A model generated the notes under the pieces. The model made no database searches, was not told the origin of the DNA, and saw nothing but the letters and a program-made list of their open reading frames with translations. From Phenylobacterium sp. CCH9-H3 (GTDB taxonomy: Bacteria; Pseudomonadota; Alphaproteobacteria; Caulobacterales; Caulobacteraceae), in assembly GCF_001557235.1 (NCBI RefSeq), contig NZ_LSJI01000186.1, positions 1 to 31,902 on the forward strand: 31,902 nucleotides of DNA. The letters run 5' to 3'. The position numbers were made by a program, and so were the translations under genes. Shown piece after piece: positions 18,839 through 27,802 of the stretch; the first letter of the stretch is position 1; every line of letters starts with the position of its first letter.

Positions 18839-20761
18839 TCAATCCGGCGGGTTGTGTTTCTCGACGAAGGCCATGGTGGCTTCCAGGGTCTGCAGGCGCG
18901 TCTCGCCGCGGGAGAGCCAGTGGTCCTCGCCCTTCTGGACGACCAGTTCGACAGACTTTCCCGCCCCACGCAGGGCGTCGGCCATGATCTGGCTCTGCTC
19001 GAGCGGAACCACGCTGTCGTCCTTGCCGTGGATGAGGAGGACCGGGATCGTCACCTTGTCGACGTGGGCCGCAGGCGAAATCTCGGCCAGGACCTTGCGG
19101 TCCTCCTCGGCGCCCATGAAGCGGGTCCAGTAGCGGAAGGCCGACGCGCCGCGCTTGGCCCTCGACCACGAAACGAACTTTCCAAGGTCCGACAGGCCGC
19201 CGAACGAGGCGGCGCAGCGATAGACGCCGGTGTCCAGGGCCGCGCCCGCGAGCGCCGCATAGCCGCCGTAGCTGGCGCCGACGATGCAGACCCGCTTCGG
19301 ATCGATCCGTCCCTCCGAGGCGAGGTACTGGACGCCGTCCGAAAGGTCGGTCTGCATCTTGCGCCCCCACTGGCCATAGCCGGCTTCCAGCAGCGCATCG
19401 CCCAGGCCCTCCGAACCGCGGAAGTTCACCTGCAGCACCGCGTAGCCGCGCGAAGCCATGCCCTGGGCCCACCAGTCGAAGCCGGGCGTGTCGCGAGCCG
19501 CCGGCCCGCCGTGCGGAAAGACGATCAGAGGCAGGCGGCCCGTCTCGCGCCCCTTGGGCACGGTCAGGTAGCCGGTGAGTTCCAGCCCGTCGCGGGCCTT
19601 GAACCGGATCGGCGCCTGGCGCGCCACATCCGCCGCCTTCACCCCCATGTATTCCGGCCCCAGCCAAGTGGCCTGTCGCGTGTCGAGGTCGACGAGCGCA
19701 TAGGCCGCCCCCTCGTCGGGCGAATCGACGCGGACGACAATCTTCTTGCGGTCGCCGGACCAGGATTCCAGCGAGACGATCGCGCCCGGAAACGCCGCCG
19801 TGACGGCCTTCCAGATCCGTTGATCCTGGGGGTTCAGGAACGTGTAGCGGCCCTCCTCGCCCACCAGGGCGTAGTGGCCCGAAAGGCGTCCGTCCTGGGG
19901 GTCGTAGAGGGCGCCCTGGCTACCCGAAACGGGGACAGGCGCCGCCGCCGGCGCGTTGTCGAGGCGTGCTTCCTTCCACACCAGCTTCTCGCCGTCGAGC
20001 GCCTCGTACAGGACCGATTTGCCGTCCGGCCCGAGACCCATCATCGACGGCGCGTCGAGCGGAGCCATGACGGCGATCGCCTCGCGCCAGCTCCCGTTGT
20101 CGGCCTTCAGCTTGATCGACCAGCGGCCGCTTCGGCGGTCATAGAGCTCCTGCGCCACCGGCTCGCCGTCGACGCCGACAACCCAGTCGCGCGTGTCGGG
20201 GCCGCCGACCTCCACGACCCGGCTGGTGGCCCGGTCCAGGTCGATGCGGAAGAGCGAGACGCGCCCCTCGTTGCTCACGAACTTGATGCCCTGGACGAAG
20301 ACCGTCGGCTCGCCGTTGTAGGTCCGCACGACCGGCTGGCCGTAGATCGTGTTCATCGCGTACTCGGCGTCGCGCAGCAGCGGCAGGACCTTCTTCGTCT
20401 TCAGATCCATGCTGAAGCCCATCGCCCACTCGCGCTGGGTAGTGGTGACGTCCATGGGGTTGGCCGTCACCGTGGTGATAATCAGCAGGTGGCCATCCCC
20501 GGCCCACAGCACGCGACGCACCTTGGCCCGGCCGGTGCCGGCCCGCAGGGTCATCTGCTTGCTGGCCAGGTCCTGGACGACGATCAGCCGGTCCTCGCCG
20601 TCGGTCAGGACCAGGGCCACCGCATGGCCGCTGGGCGAGACCGAAGCGGCCTCGATCGTGGGAAGCTTCCCGTAGGCCGAGAGCGGAGCCGCCGCAGCGG
20701 TCCAGGACGCAAAGGTCGCCGCGAACGCAAGCGCGACAACGAAACGCGGAAAACGGATCAC
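18839..20761 (-). CDS. Secreted S9-family prolyl oligopeptidase-like peptidase
   Basis: The 640-residue product starts with a signal peptide (FVVALAFAATFASWTAAAAP). It has an N-terminal beta-propeller-like region and a C-terminal alpha/beta-hydrolase domain. The catalytic triad is visible: Ser in GASYGGYAAL (about residue 495), Asp in HGKDDSVVP (about 580) and His in GEDHWLS (about 614). It likely cleaves peptides in the periplasm, as an acylaminoacyl-peptidase or dipeptidyl-peptidase type. The start is GTG at 20761, which places the signal peptide at the N-terminus; the frame extends upstream but without a good start. Catalytic specificity cannot be told. Confidence 0.92.
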   Translation of the reverse strand: MIRFPRFVVALAFAATFASWTAAAAPLSAYGKLPTIEAASVSPSGHAVALVLTDGEDRLIVVQDLASKQMTLRAGTGRAKVRRVLWAGDGHLLIITTVTANPMDVTTTQREWAMGFSMDLKTKKVLPLLRDAEYAMNTIYGQPVVRTYNGEPTVFVQGIKFVSNEGRVSLFRIDLDRATSRVVEVGGPDTRDWVVGVDGEPVAQELYDRRSGRWSIKLKADNGSWREAIAVMAPLDAPSMMGLGPDGKSVLYEALDGEKLVWKEARLDNAPAAAPVPVSGSQGALYDPQDGRLSGHYALVGEEGRYTFLNPQDQRIWKAVTAAFPGAIVSLESWSGDRKKIVVRVDSPDEGAAYALVDLDTRQATWLGPEYMGVKAADVARQAPIRFKARDGLELTGYLTVPKGRETGRLPLIVFPHGGPAARDTPGFDWWAQGMASRGYAVLQVNFRGSEGLGDALLEAGYGQWGRKMQTDLSDGVQYLASEGRIDPKRVCIVGASYGGYAALAGAALDTGVYRCAASFGGLSDLGKFVSWSRAKRGASAFRYWTRFMGAEEDRKVLAEISPAAHVDKVTIPVLLIHGKDDSVVPLEQSQIMADALRGAGKSVELVVQKGEDHWLSRGETRLQTLEATMAFVEKHNPPD

Positions 20762-20825
20762 TGGACAGGCCCCCACCTGATGCAATCCGAGATTGCCAAG
20801 CGGGCGGTCGCGCCGCAAGCGCGCG

Positions 20826-21257
20826 TCAGTTGACTTCGGACTTCTTCAGCGGTTCGGGCGGCAGGGGCGCGACGGGGACGCCGTCTTCCATCAGGTCGCG
20901 GACCTCCTTGGGCGTGGCCTGGCCGTAGATGCCACGGTCCTCGGCGCGGCCCTCGTGGATCGCGCGGGCTTCCGAGGCGAAGGCGTCGCCCACGTCGTCG
21001 AAATTCTCCTCCACGTGCCGGCGGATGCGACCGGCGGCCTCCATCATCATCGCCTGGGCCTTGGCGGGCAGTTCCTCGCGGACCGTACGCTTGGTGCCGG
21101 CGACGGCCGGGGCCATGATCTGCTTGCGCACGGCCTTCGAGGCGCACAGCGGACATTCCAGCAGGCCGCGGCCCTGCTGGTCGTCGAAGTCCGTGGAGGA
21201 GCCGAACCAGCCCTCGAATTCGTGGTCGTGGTCGCAGGTGAGGGCGTAGCGGATCAT
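20826..21257 (-). CDS. DUF1178 protein
   Basis: The 143-residue product has the DUF1178 layout: an N-terminal zinc-ribbon-like part (YALTCDHDHEFEGWFGSS and CPLCASKAVRKQIMAP) and a C-terminal helical region with EENFDDVGDAFASEARAIHEGRAEDRGIYG. Function is unknown; the family is largely alphaproteobacterial and beta-proteobacterial. It starts 8 bases after the nitrilase-family stop and is part of the comF-grxC-nitrilase-DUF1178 string. Confidence 0.92.
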   Translation of the reverse strand: MIRYALTCDHDHEFEGWFGSSTDFDDQQGRGLLECPLCASKAVRKQIMAPAVAGTKRTVREELPAKAQAMMMEAAGRIRRHVEENFDDVGDAFASEARAIHEGRAEDRGIYGQATPKEVRDLMEDGVPVAPLPPEPLKKSEVN

Positions 21258-21265
21258 CGTATCGA

Positions 21266-22081
21266 CTAGGGACCTGTGAACGCCCGCGCGTTGGTCAGCG
21301 CGGGAATGGCCGTCCGCGCCTTGGCGGGCGCGTCGGGATCGAGGTCGGCCAGAAGCACGCCGGGCTCGTCATGGTCAAGTTTTGCAACGACTTTTCCCCA
21401 GGGCTCGACGACCAGCGACCGTCCCCAGGTGCCGCGGCCGTCCTCGTGAAATCCGCCCTGGGCGGGCGCCAGGATATAGCTTCCGGTCTCGATGGCCCGG
21501 GCGCGCATGAGGACCTCCCAATGCGCCTCGCCGGTGGGGCGGGTAAAGGCGGCCGGAACGGTGATGGCTGTGGCCCCGGCCAGCGCCAACGCGCGGTGCA
21601 GGGCTGGGAAGCGCAGATCGTAGCAGATGGTCAGGCCCAGCCTCATCCCGTCGACCTCCGCCACCACGGCCCGGTCGCCGGGCTCGTAGGTCGCCGATTC
21701 CCGCGCCGTCTCGCCGGTGGGCAGGTCCACGTCGAACATGTGCAGCTTGTCGTACTCGGCAGCGATCGAGCCATCCGGCCGGATCAGGATCTGGCGGTTG
21801 GCTGCCTTGCCATCTTCGCGCTTCACGAGGGCCGAGCCAATCGCGATCCAAACGTTCAGATCTTTCGCGGCTTGGCGAAGGCCACGCACGACCAGATCGT
21901 CGTAAAACTGCGTCAGCTGAGGCAGCAGGGCCTCGCGGTCCTTCTGCAGGATGTTCGTGCCTTCCGGCGTCACGATCAGCCGCGCGCCGCCGGCCGCGGC
22001 CTCGCGCACCAGCGGCAGCACATGGGCCAAGGCCGCGGCATGGCTCGCGGGCGTACGCGTCTGGATCAGGCCGACTTTCAT
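21266..22081 (-). CDS. Carbon-nitrogen hydrolase (nitrilase superfamily, Nit-type)
   Basis: The 271-residue product has the Glu-Lys-Cys catalytic set of the superfamily: Glu40 (VTPEGTN), Lys112 (YDKLHMFDVD) and Cys153 (ICYDLRFP). The match to Nit1/NitFhit-type amidases, which repair deaminated glutathione, is good, and the neighbour is a glutaredoxin gene. Deaminated-glutathione amidase activity is therefore a reasonable inference, not proven. The start at 22081 follows grxC after 18 bases. Confidence 0.9.
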   Translation of the reverse strand: MKVGLIQTRTPASHAAALAHVLPLVREAAAGGARLIVTPEGTNILQKDREALLPQLTQFYDDLVVRGLRQAAKDLNVWIAIGSALVKREDGKAANRQILIRPDGSIAAEYDKLHMFDVDLPTGETARESATYEPGDRAVVAEVDGMRLGLTICYDLRFPALHRALALAGATAITVPAAFTRPTGEAHWEVLMRARAIETGSYILAPAQGGFHEDGRGTWGRSLVVEPWGKVVAKLDHDEPGVLLADLDPDAPAKARTAIPALTNARAFTGP

Positions 22082-22099
22082 CGCCGACCTATACCTCGG

Positions 22100-22363
22100 C
22101 TACGCCGCCTGGAGCAGCGGGTCGAGTTGGCCCGAGCGTTCGAGCGCCATCATGTCGTCGCAGCCGCCAATGTGGCGGTCGCCAACGAAGATCTGCGGGA
22201 ACGTCGCCCGGCCGCCGGCGCGCTGGATCATCTCCTGGCGCTTCTCCGGGTCGAAGGCGGCCTCGATCTCGGTGAACGGAACGCCCTTCTGCTCCAGCAG
22301 CGACAGGGCGCGGACGCAGTAGGGGCAGAACGGCTTGGTGTAGATGGTGACGGGCTGGCTCAT
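22100..22363 (-). CDS. grxC: Glutaredoxin 3
   Basis: The 87-residue product has the dithiol active site CPYC (residues 13-16), the TVP-equivalent loop ATFPQIFVG and the GGCDDMMALE glutathione-binding end. It reduces protein disulfides with glutathione. Lies in the comF-grxC-nitrilase-DUF1178 operon, 32 bases after the comF stop. Confidence 0.96.
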   Translation of the reverse strand: MSQPVTIYTKPFCPYCVRALSLLEQKGVPFTEIEAAFDPEKRQEMIQRAGGRATFPQIFVGDRHIGGCDDMMALERSGQLDPLLQAA

Positions 22364-22395
22364 GGCGCTCTAACGAAACACGTCTCGGTTCAGCT

Positions 22396-23169
22396 TCATA
22401 TGGTGAGTCCTGCCGCAGCCTGAACCCGCGCGACTACGGCCAAATCGACGCGGGCCGCGCCGGCGGCCTTGAGGGCCCGTGCGCAGCCTTCCGCGGTGGC
22501 GCCGGTGGTCAGAACATCATCGATCAGCAGGATCCTCAGGCCCTCGACCTGGCCTCGGCGTGCGGAGGGGACCTCGAAGGCCCCGGCGACGTTGCGTTTG
22601 CGGCCCGAACCGGACTTTCCGCCCTGGGTCGCGGTGGCGCGGCGACGGACCAGGGCGTCGGGCAGGTAGGGCGTGCCGGTCATGGCGGCCAGCGGCCGGG
22701 CGATCTCCGCGGCCTGGTTGTAGCGACGGCGAAGCAGGCGCAGCGGGTGCAGCGGCACCGGGGCGATGGCGTCCGCCTCCTCGATCAGCTCGCGCGCCGT
22801 CCGCGACAGCCAGCGGGCGAACAGCGGCGCCAGGTCGAGCCGGTCGGCATGCTTGAGCTGCAGGATCGGGTTTCGCGATGTCTCGTCGTAGAGGCACGCC
22901 GCCCGCGCCGCGTCGAACGCCCGCGGCTTGGCGAGGCACGCGGCGCATCGCGCCCCCGGATCGAATTCGAACGGCGCGCCGCAGCCGTCGCACACCGGAC
23001 CGTCCAGGAACCGGATGCGGCTCCAGGCGTCGGCGGAGAACCCACCCGCCAGGGGGCGCGGCCCACCGTCCAGGGTCTGGGGCGGGAACAGCATGTCCAG
23101 GGTCACGCGCCAGGCCGCCTGAACTCTAGGCTTCCAACTGGCGGCGAAATCGCCATCTTCCGCGCTCAA
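22396..23169 (-). CDS. comF: ComF-family phosphoribosyltransferase-like protein
   Basis: The 257-residue product has a zinc-binding N-terminal part (CDGCGAPFEFDPGARCAACL) and a C-terminal PRTase domain with the PRPP loop LLIDDVLTTGATAEGCARAL. ComF is linked to natural transformation in other bacteria; its role here is unproven. The longest start is TTG at 23169, whose first base is also the first base of the ATG of the divergent gene. ATG at 23094 (MLFPPQT) is an alternative that leaves room for a promoter and matches the usual start of the conserved part. Confidence 0.88.
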   Translation of the reverse strand: MSAEDGDFAASWKPRVQAAWRVTLDMLFPPQTLDGGPRPLAGGFSADAWSRIRFLDGPVCDGCGAPFEFDPGARCAACLAKPRAFDAARAACLYDETSRNPILQLKHADRLDLAPLFARWLSRTARELIEEADAIAPVPLHPLRLLRRRYNQAAEIARPLAAMTGTPYLPDALVRRRATATQGGKSGSGRKRNVAGAFEVPSARRGQVEGLRILLIDDVLTTGATAEGCARALKAAGAARVDLAVVARVQAAAGLTI

Positions 23170-23996
23170 TGCCCGCCCCCCCGCGCCTCTTCGACCGCGT
23201 CCTGCACCGCAAACGCCTGGACCGGGCGGCCCCGGGGTTTGCCAACGCAGACTTCCTGCAGCGCCGGGCGGCCTATGACGTGGCCGAGCGCCTGACGCCC
23301 ATCCTGCGCACTTTCAGCTTGGCCGTCGACCTCTCGGCGCGCAGTGGCGCCTTCGCCCAAGCCCTGGAGGAGGAGGCGCCGGGCCGGGTCGAGACCCTGC
23401 TCGAGGCCGATCTGTCCCACCGGATGCTGGCCGGCCGCGGCGGCCTGCGCGTCGTCGCCGACGAGGAGCGGCTGCCCTTCGCCGACGGCAGCCTGGACCT
23501 GGTCGTCTCCACCCTGGGCCTGCACTGGACCAACGATGTCGTGGGGGCCTTGATCCAGATCCGCCGCGCGCTGAAGCCGGACGGCCTGTTCATCGGCGCC
23601 TTCCTGGGCGGGACGACCCTGACCGAACTGCGCCAAGCCCTGGTGGCCGCCGAGAGCGAGATCCTGGGCGGCGCCGGCAGCCGCGTCTCGCCTTTCGCCG
23701 ATGCGCAGGACGCGGCCAACCTGCTGCAACGGGCCGGGTTCGTGCAGCCGGTCAGCGACGTCGACACCGTGACGGTGCGCTACGAGCATCCGCTGAAGCT
23801 GCTCGCCGACCTGCGCCAGATGGGCGAGACCAGCGTGCTGGCCGACCGGCACCCCAGGCCCCTGACCCGAACCCTGCTCCACCGGACCTTCCAGATCTAC
23901 GCCGAGCGGTTCGGCGGTGACGACGGCCGCGTGCCGGCGACCTTTGAGATCCTGACCCTCACGGGCTGGGCGCCGGCCATCACGCCGGCTGGGTAA
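23169..23996 (+). CDS. SAM-dependent methyltransferase (NDUFAF5/BioC-like)
   Basis: The 275-residue product begins LFDRVLHRKRLDRAA, a block typical of this family, followed by a Rossmann fold (VDLSARSGAFAQAL; LPFADGSLDLVVSTLGLHWTNDVVGAL; LKPDGLFIGAFLGGTTLTELR). The mitochondrial homologue NDUFAF5 hydroxylates a complex I subunit during assembly; bacterial members are mostly annotated as methyltransferases. Substrate is unknown. Divergent from comF, with overlapping 5' ends. Confidence 0.85.
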   Translation: MPAPPRLFDRVLHRKRLDRAAPGFANADFLQRRAAYDVAERLTPILRTFSLAVDLSARSGAFAQALEEEAPGRVETLLEADLSHRMLAGRGGLRVVADEERLPFADGSLDLVVSTLGLHWTNDVVGALIQIRRALKPDGLFIGAFLGGTTLTELRQALVAAESEILGGAGSRVSPFADAQDAANLLQRAGFVQPVSDVDTVTVRYEHPLKLLADLRQMGETSVLADRHPRPLTRTLLHRTFQIYAERFGGDDGRVPATFEILTLTGWAPAITPAG

Positions 23997-24061
23997 GATT
24001 CCGTCAACCATCCGGCCCCGACACTGCGCGCGGGGGGCTCCTCACCGCGGGGGTCCAGACG

Positions 24062-24961
24062 ATGGCGAACAAACTCAAGCTTCTAGCCCTGGCCGCCACG
24101 GTGGCGCTGGCGGGCTGCGCGACCGGATCGGCGCCGCAGAAGGGGCCGCCCCCGAAGAAGGGGCCCGATATCGGCGTGGACGGCGCCCTGGCCAGCCGCG
24201 CCAGCGCCTTCGAGGCCTATACCCGCAAGGCCACCGCGATCGACGCGTCGTTCTCAGGCCCCGGCCAGATCGCCGAGCGCCTCCGAACGGCCGCGGGTTA
24301 CGAACCCAAGGAGCTGGAGGCCGGCATGATCGCCTATGCCGCCCTCGCCGCAATGCAGGAGCCCGCCTTCGTGGCCGGGGTTAAGGCCAAGGGCCGCGAC
24401 ATCTCCCGCCGGCTGGCGACCGATCCGGCCGCGGCCCTCGACCTGCCCGGCGGACAGGCGGCGGCTCAACGCGCCAATGCGGCCCTGGCGCGGCGTGGCG
24501 AGGCCCTGGCCGACGCCGGCGCCCGCGTGAAGAAGACGTCCTACACCATCCAGCATCAGGCCTGGTCGCGGGCGCGCCTCACCAACGGTCCGCAACGGCT
24601 GGCCGCCGTGAAGCAGGCCGCCGGCTACAGGCCCGAGGCGGCCGACCGGGCCCGCCTCACCGCAGCGATCTCGGAAGGCGGGCGTCGCGGCGGCGCGAGT
24701 CCCGTGGTGGCGCGCGGCGTGGCCCTGGCCGCGCTGACGGTGCTGGGCCAGGACGCGGCGGGCCGTCCGCTGCTGAGCGAGATGAAGAGCGGCCAGTGCC
24801 TGCGCACGGCCAAGCTCAACTACCACCAGTGTCTGGCGGCGGCGGGAACCCACTACGAGGACATCTATTGCCTGGGCGTCCACGCCATGCGCGACCCCGG
24901 CCAGTGCGTGGTCGAGGCGACGAAGCCGGCGAAGACGATGCGGCGGGCCTCGTTGGACTGA
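24062..24961 (+). CDS. Putative lipoprotein with Cys-rich C-terminus, unknown function
   Basis: The 299-residue product has a clear lipoprotein signal (LLALAATVALAGC, lipobox LAGC at about residue 16-19) followed by a Lys/Pro-rich linker. The body is Ala-rich and helical. Near the C-terminus are four cysteines (GQCLRTAKLNYHQCLAAAGT, then YCLGVHAMRDPGQC), which would form two disulfides in the periplasm. Repeat-like YEPKELEAGMIAYAALAA and YRPEAADRARLTAA suggest helical hairpin repeats. I do not recognise the family; the fold and signal are what can be seen. No good ribosome-binding site is obvious. Confidence 0.8.
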   Translation: MANKLKLLALAATVALAGCATGSAPQKGPPPKKGPDIGVDGALASRASAFEAYTRKATAIDASFSGPGQIAERLRTAAGYEPKELEAGMIAYAALAAMQEPAFVAGVKAKGRDISRRLATDPAAALDLPGGQAAAQRANAALARRGEALADAGARVKKTSYTIQHQAWSRARLTNGPQRLAAVKQAAGYRPEAADRARLTAAISEGGRRGGASPVVARGVALAALTVLGQDAAGRPLLSEMKSGQCLRTAKLNYHQCLAAAGTHYEDIYCLGVHAMRDPGQCVVEATKPAKTMRRASLD

Positions 24962-24970
24962 GCCGCGGCC

Positions 24971-26692
24971 TCACGCCGCCAGCCGGGCTTCCACCGAGCA
25001 GAGCACGCCCTCGCGCCGGAACTCGATCCGGACCGAGCCTTTCAGTTCCTCGGCGAGGCCCTGTTCGAGCAGGCGCGCGCCGAACCCGCGGCGGATCGGC
25101 CCCTCCACCGGCGGGCCGCCGGTCTCGCACCAGGTGAAGTGCAGCAACCCGCCGTTTGTCGTCCAGCGCACCTCCACACGCCCGCCGGGCACGGACAGGG
25201 CGCCGTACTTCACCGCGTTGGTGGCGAGTTCGTGGGTCGCCAGCGCCAGGGCCACCGCGGTCTTCGGCTCCAGGTTCACGGGCGGCCCGCTCACGGTCAT
25301 CCGCCCGCCGCCCGGATCCTGCGGCGCCACGGCCTCGGTCACGATCTGGGCGATCGAACCGCCCTCCCAGTTGCGCCGGGTCAGGACGTCGTGCGCGCCC
25401 GCCAGGGCGGCGAGCCGACCTTCGAACGCCTCGCGGGCGGGCGTCGACATGCCACCCGAGCGGAACGACTGCCAGGCGATGCCCTGCACGATGGCCAGCG
25501 TGTTCTTCACCCGATGGTTCAGCTCGTTGATGAGCAGGCGTTGGTGCTGCTCGGCCATCTTGCGTTCGGTGATGTCCAGGTTGGTCCCGACGACGCGCAC
25601 CGGCTGCCCATCCGGGCCGAAGACGAACCGGGCTGCGCCCTCGATCCAGCGGATCGTGCCGTCGTCGCGGACGATGCGGAACTCGTTGTGGATCACCTCC
25701 TGGCCCGCCGCCGCCGCCGCGGCCGCTTCGGCGTCGATGCGGACTAGATCCTCGGGAACGACGCGCCGGCGAAAATGGTCCGTATGGCCCTCGAAGCCGC
25801 ACCGCGGCAGGCCGAAGATCGCCTCCATCTCGCCGGACCAGGTCGCCGCCCCGCTGCGCACGTCCCAGTCGAAGATGCCCACGGCGTGGGCGGCGACCGC
25901 CATGTCGAGGCGTTCGCGGCTCTCGCGCATGGCTTGTTCGGCCAGCACGCGTTCGGTGACGTCGAAGTTGGTGCCGACGATCCGCTGCGGCGCGCCGTCC
26001 GGCGCGTAGACCACGCGCGCAACGCCCTCGATCCAGCGGATCTCCCCGTCGGTCCGCCGGATGCGGAAGTTGAACCCGATCAGGTCGCGTCCCGCGGCCA
26101 GGGCCGTTTGGGTCTCGGCCTGCGCCCGCGGCAGGTCCTCGGGCAGCACCCGGCTCTGGAAGTCCTCGGCCGTGCCTTTGAACGCGCCAGGCTCCAGGCC
26201 GAAAATGATCTCCAGTTCGCGGCTCCAGACGATCCGGCCGCTGGGCACGTGCCAGTCGAAGATGCCGATGTTGTGCGCGCCGACGGCCAGATCCAGGCGC
26301 TCCTGACTCTCGCGCATGGCCTCCTCGGCCTGCGCCCGCTCGGTGACATCCACCAGCGACACGCCGATCCCGTCGTCGCCCAGCGGCGCGACGCGGAAAT
26401 CGACGACGCGGTCGGGCCTGATCTGCGACGGTCCGACCAGGCGGCCGGCCTGTCCCTCATGCATGGCGCGATCGAGATAGGGCGCGAACGGCGAAGTCCG
26501 ACCGTCCGGATAGAGGTCCCACAACGACCGCCCCTGGATCTCGCTGCGCGGACGGCCGAAGAACGCCTCGGCGGCGTCATTGAACATGACCATCCGCCAC
26601 TCGCGGTCGAGAACGTAGTAGACGTCGCCTATGCTGTTCACGAGCGCAGCAAGGCGGGCGTCGATTTCGAAGCTTGGCTTGGTTTTCCTCAC
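24971..26692 (-). CDS. Multi-PAS sensor histidine kinase of the HWE/HisKA_2 family
   Basis: The 573-residue product (GTG at 26692) has three PAS domains in tandem (about 10-120, 135-255, 260-375), the second and third each with a PAC tail (EIRWIEGVARVVYAPDGAPQRIVGTN and its near copy). A HWE-type kinase core follows: phospho-acceptor region INELNHRVKNTLAIVQ (about residue 391), N-box THELATNAVKYGALS, and WCETGGPPV, which together give the H and WxE hallmarks. It has no transmembrane segment, so it is a cytoplasmic light, redox or small-molecule sensor. Whether a PAS binds flavin cannot be judged; no clear LOV GRNCRFLQ motif is present. No response regulator lies beside it. Confidence 0.88.
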   Translation of the reverse strand: MRKTKPSFEIDARLAALVNSIGDVYYVLDREWRMVMFNDAAEAFFGRPRSEIQGRSLWDLYPDGRTSPFAPYLDRAMHEGQAGRLVGPSQIRPDRVVDFRVAPLGDDGIGVSLVDVTERAQAEEAMRESQERLDLAVGAHNIGIFDWHVPSGRIVWSRELEIIFGLEPGAFKGTAEDFQSRVLPEDLPRAQAETQTALAAGRDLIGFNFRIRRTDGEIRWIEGVARVVYAPDGAPQRIVGTNFDVTERVLAEQAMRESRERLDMAVAAHAVGIFDWDVRSGAATWSGEMEAIFGLPRCGFEGHTDHFRRRVVPEDLVRIDAEAAAAAAAGQEVIHNEFRIVRDDGTIRWIEGAARFVFGPDGQPVRVVGTNLDITERKMAEQHQRLLINELNHRVKNTLAIVQGIAWQSFRSGGMSTPAREAFEGRLAALAGAHDVLTRRNWEGGSIAQIVTEAVAPQDPGGGRMTVSGPPVNLEPKTAVALALATHELATNAVKYGALSVPGGRVEVRWTTNGGLLHFTWCETGGPPVEGPIRRGFGARLLEQGLAEELKGSVRIEFRREGVLCSVEARLAA

Positions 26693-26785
26693 GGTTTTCC
26701 GACGCCTCGACGACGTTCTATCACGAAGCCATAGCGCAAAGCCTGCGTCACAACGCAACACCGCGTTCGCTGAACACCCGCGGAG

Positions 26786-27799
26786 TCAGGGTTCCGGCGT
26801 CCACATCCCGACCCGCCCCTTGCCGCCGGCGGCCACGCAGACTCCAGCGCGGCAGGCGATGGCGTGGAAGGCTTCCTGATCGACCTGGCGCCAAGTCTTG
26901 CCGCCATCGGCGCTGACTGAGGTGCCGCGCGGGCCGACGGCGATCAGGGTCTTGGCGTCGAGGCGGCCGACGCCTTCCAGCAGGCGCGGCGTTCCGACGT
27001 GGGGCGCGAGGGTCCAGGCGTCGCCGGCGCCCACGGCGATGGAAGGACCAGCGGCCAGCTCATCCTTGTAGTCGCCACCCACCACCACAGCGCGGCCGGC
27101 GGCGAGCGCGAGGCCGCCGAAGAGGCCGGCGGTCTGGCTGGCGGGCAACGGGCTCTGCGCCACGGCCCAGGTCCGACCCTCGTCCTTCGAACGGTGGACG
27201 CGGCCCCGGGCCAGGCCGCCGGAGACGATCCAGATGTCCGAGCGGCCGCCCAGGAACAGGGCGGAGTTGCTGGCGGCGAAGGCGGCCTCGCCCGGCTGGA
27301 CGGGCGGACCCTCGATGGGCGCCCACGTCTTTCCGCCATCCCGGGTGCGCAGCAGGAACCAGCGGCCGTCGATGGGATCGCCCAGGACGAAGCCGTCTCC
27401 CGCGTCGCGGAAGGCGATGGTGTCGAGGAAGCTGCCCGGCAGGCGGGTCTCGAAGGCCAGCGACCAGGTGCGCCCGGCGTCGTCGGTGCGGAACAGCTTC
27501 GCCTGACCGGCCGGCCCGTCGCCGGCGCTCATCAGCACGGCGGTCCGGTCATCGAGGGCCGCCACACCCCGGAAATCCAAGGCCTCGCCGCCCGGCGGCG
27601 TCGCCAGACGCCAGGCGCCGCCGCCGTCCTCGGTGACGGCGTAGGTCCCTTTGGAGCCGGACACCTGGAACCGGCCGGCCGAGACCACCGCGACGGCGCG
27701 CAGGGTGACGTCGTCCTTCGGGAACGGCAGCATTTTCCAGGCGGCCCAGGCCGGGGCTGGCGCCAGCGCCGCCGCCACGGCCAGGAGCGTTCGCAACAT
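26786..27799 (-). CDS. Secreted Ycf48/BNR-like beta-propeller protein
   Basis: The 337-residue product has a signal peptide (LLAVAAALAPAPAWA). It is made of repeated short blocks with SxDxGxTW-type Asp-boxes: RTDDAGRTWS, RTRDGGKTWAP, RSKDEGRTWAV and SADGGKTWRQ, as in Ycf48-like photosystem assembly and BNR/sialidase-repeat propellers. Function outside photosynthetic organisms is not known. It starts 3 bases after the YjbQ stop and is thus the last gene of the four-gene run described below. Confidence 0.85.
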   Translation of the reverse strand: MLRTLLAVAAALAPAPAWAAWKMLPFPKDDVTLRAVAVVSAGRFQVSGSKGTYAVTEDGGGAWRLATPPGGEALDFRGVAALDDRTAVLMSAGDGPAGQAKLFRTDDAGRTWSLAFETRLPGSFLDTIAFRDAGDGFVLGDPIDGRWFLLRTRDGGKTWAPIEGPPVQPGEAAFAASNSALFLGGRSDIWIVSGGLARGRVHRSKDEGRTWAVAQSPLPASQTAGLFGGLALAAGRAVVVGGDYKDELAAGPSIAVGAGDAWTLAPHVGTPRLLEGVGRLDAKTLIAVGPRGTSVSADGGKTWRQVDQEAFHAIACRAGVCVAAGGKGRVGMWTPEP

Positions 27800-27802
27800 G
27801 TC

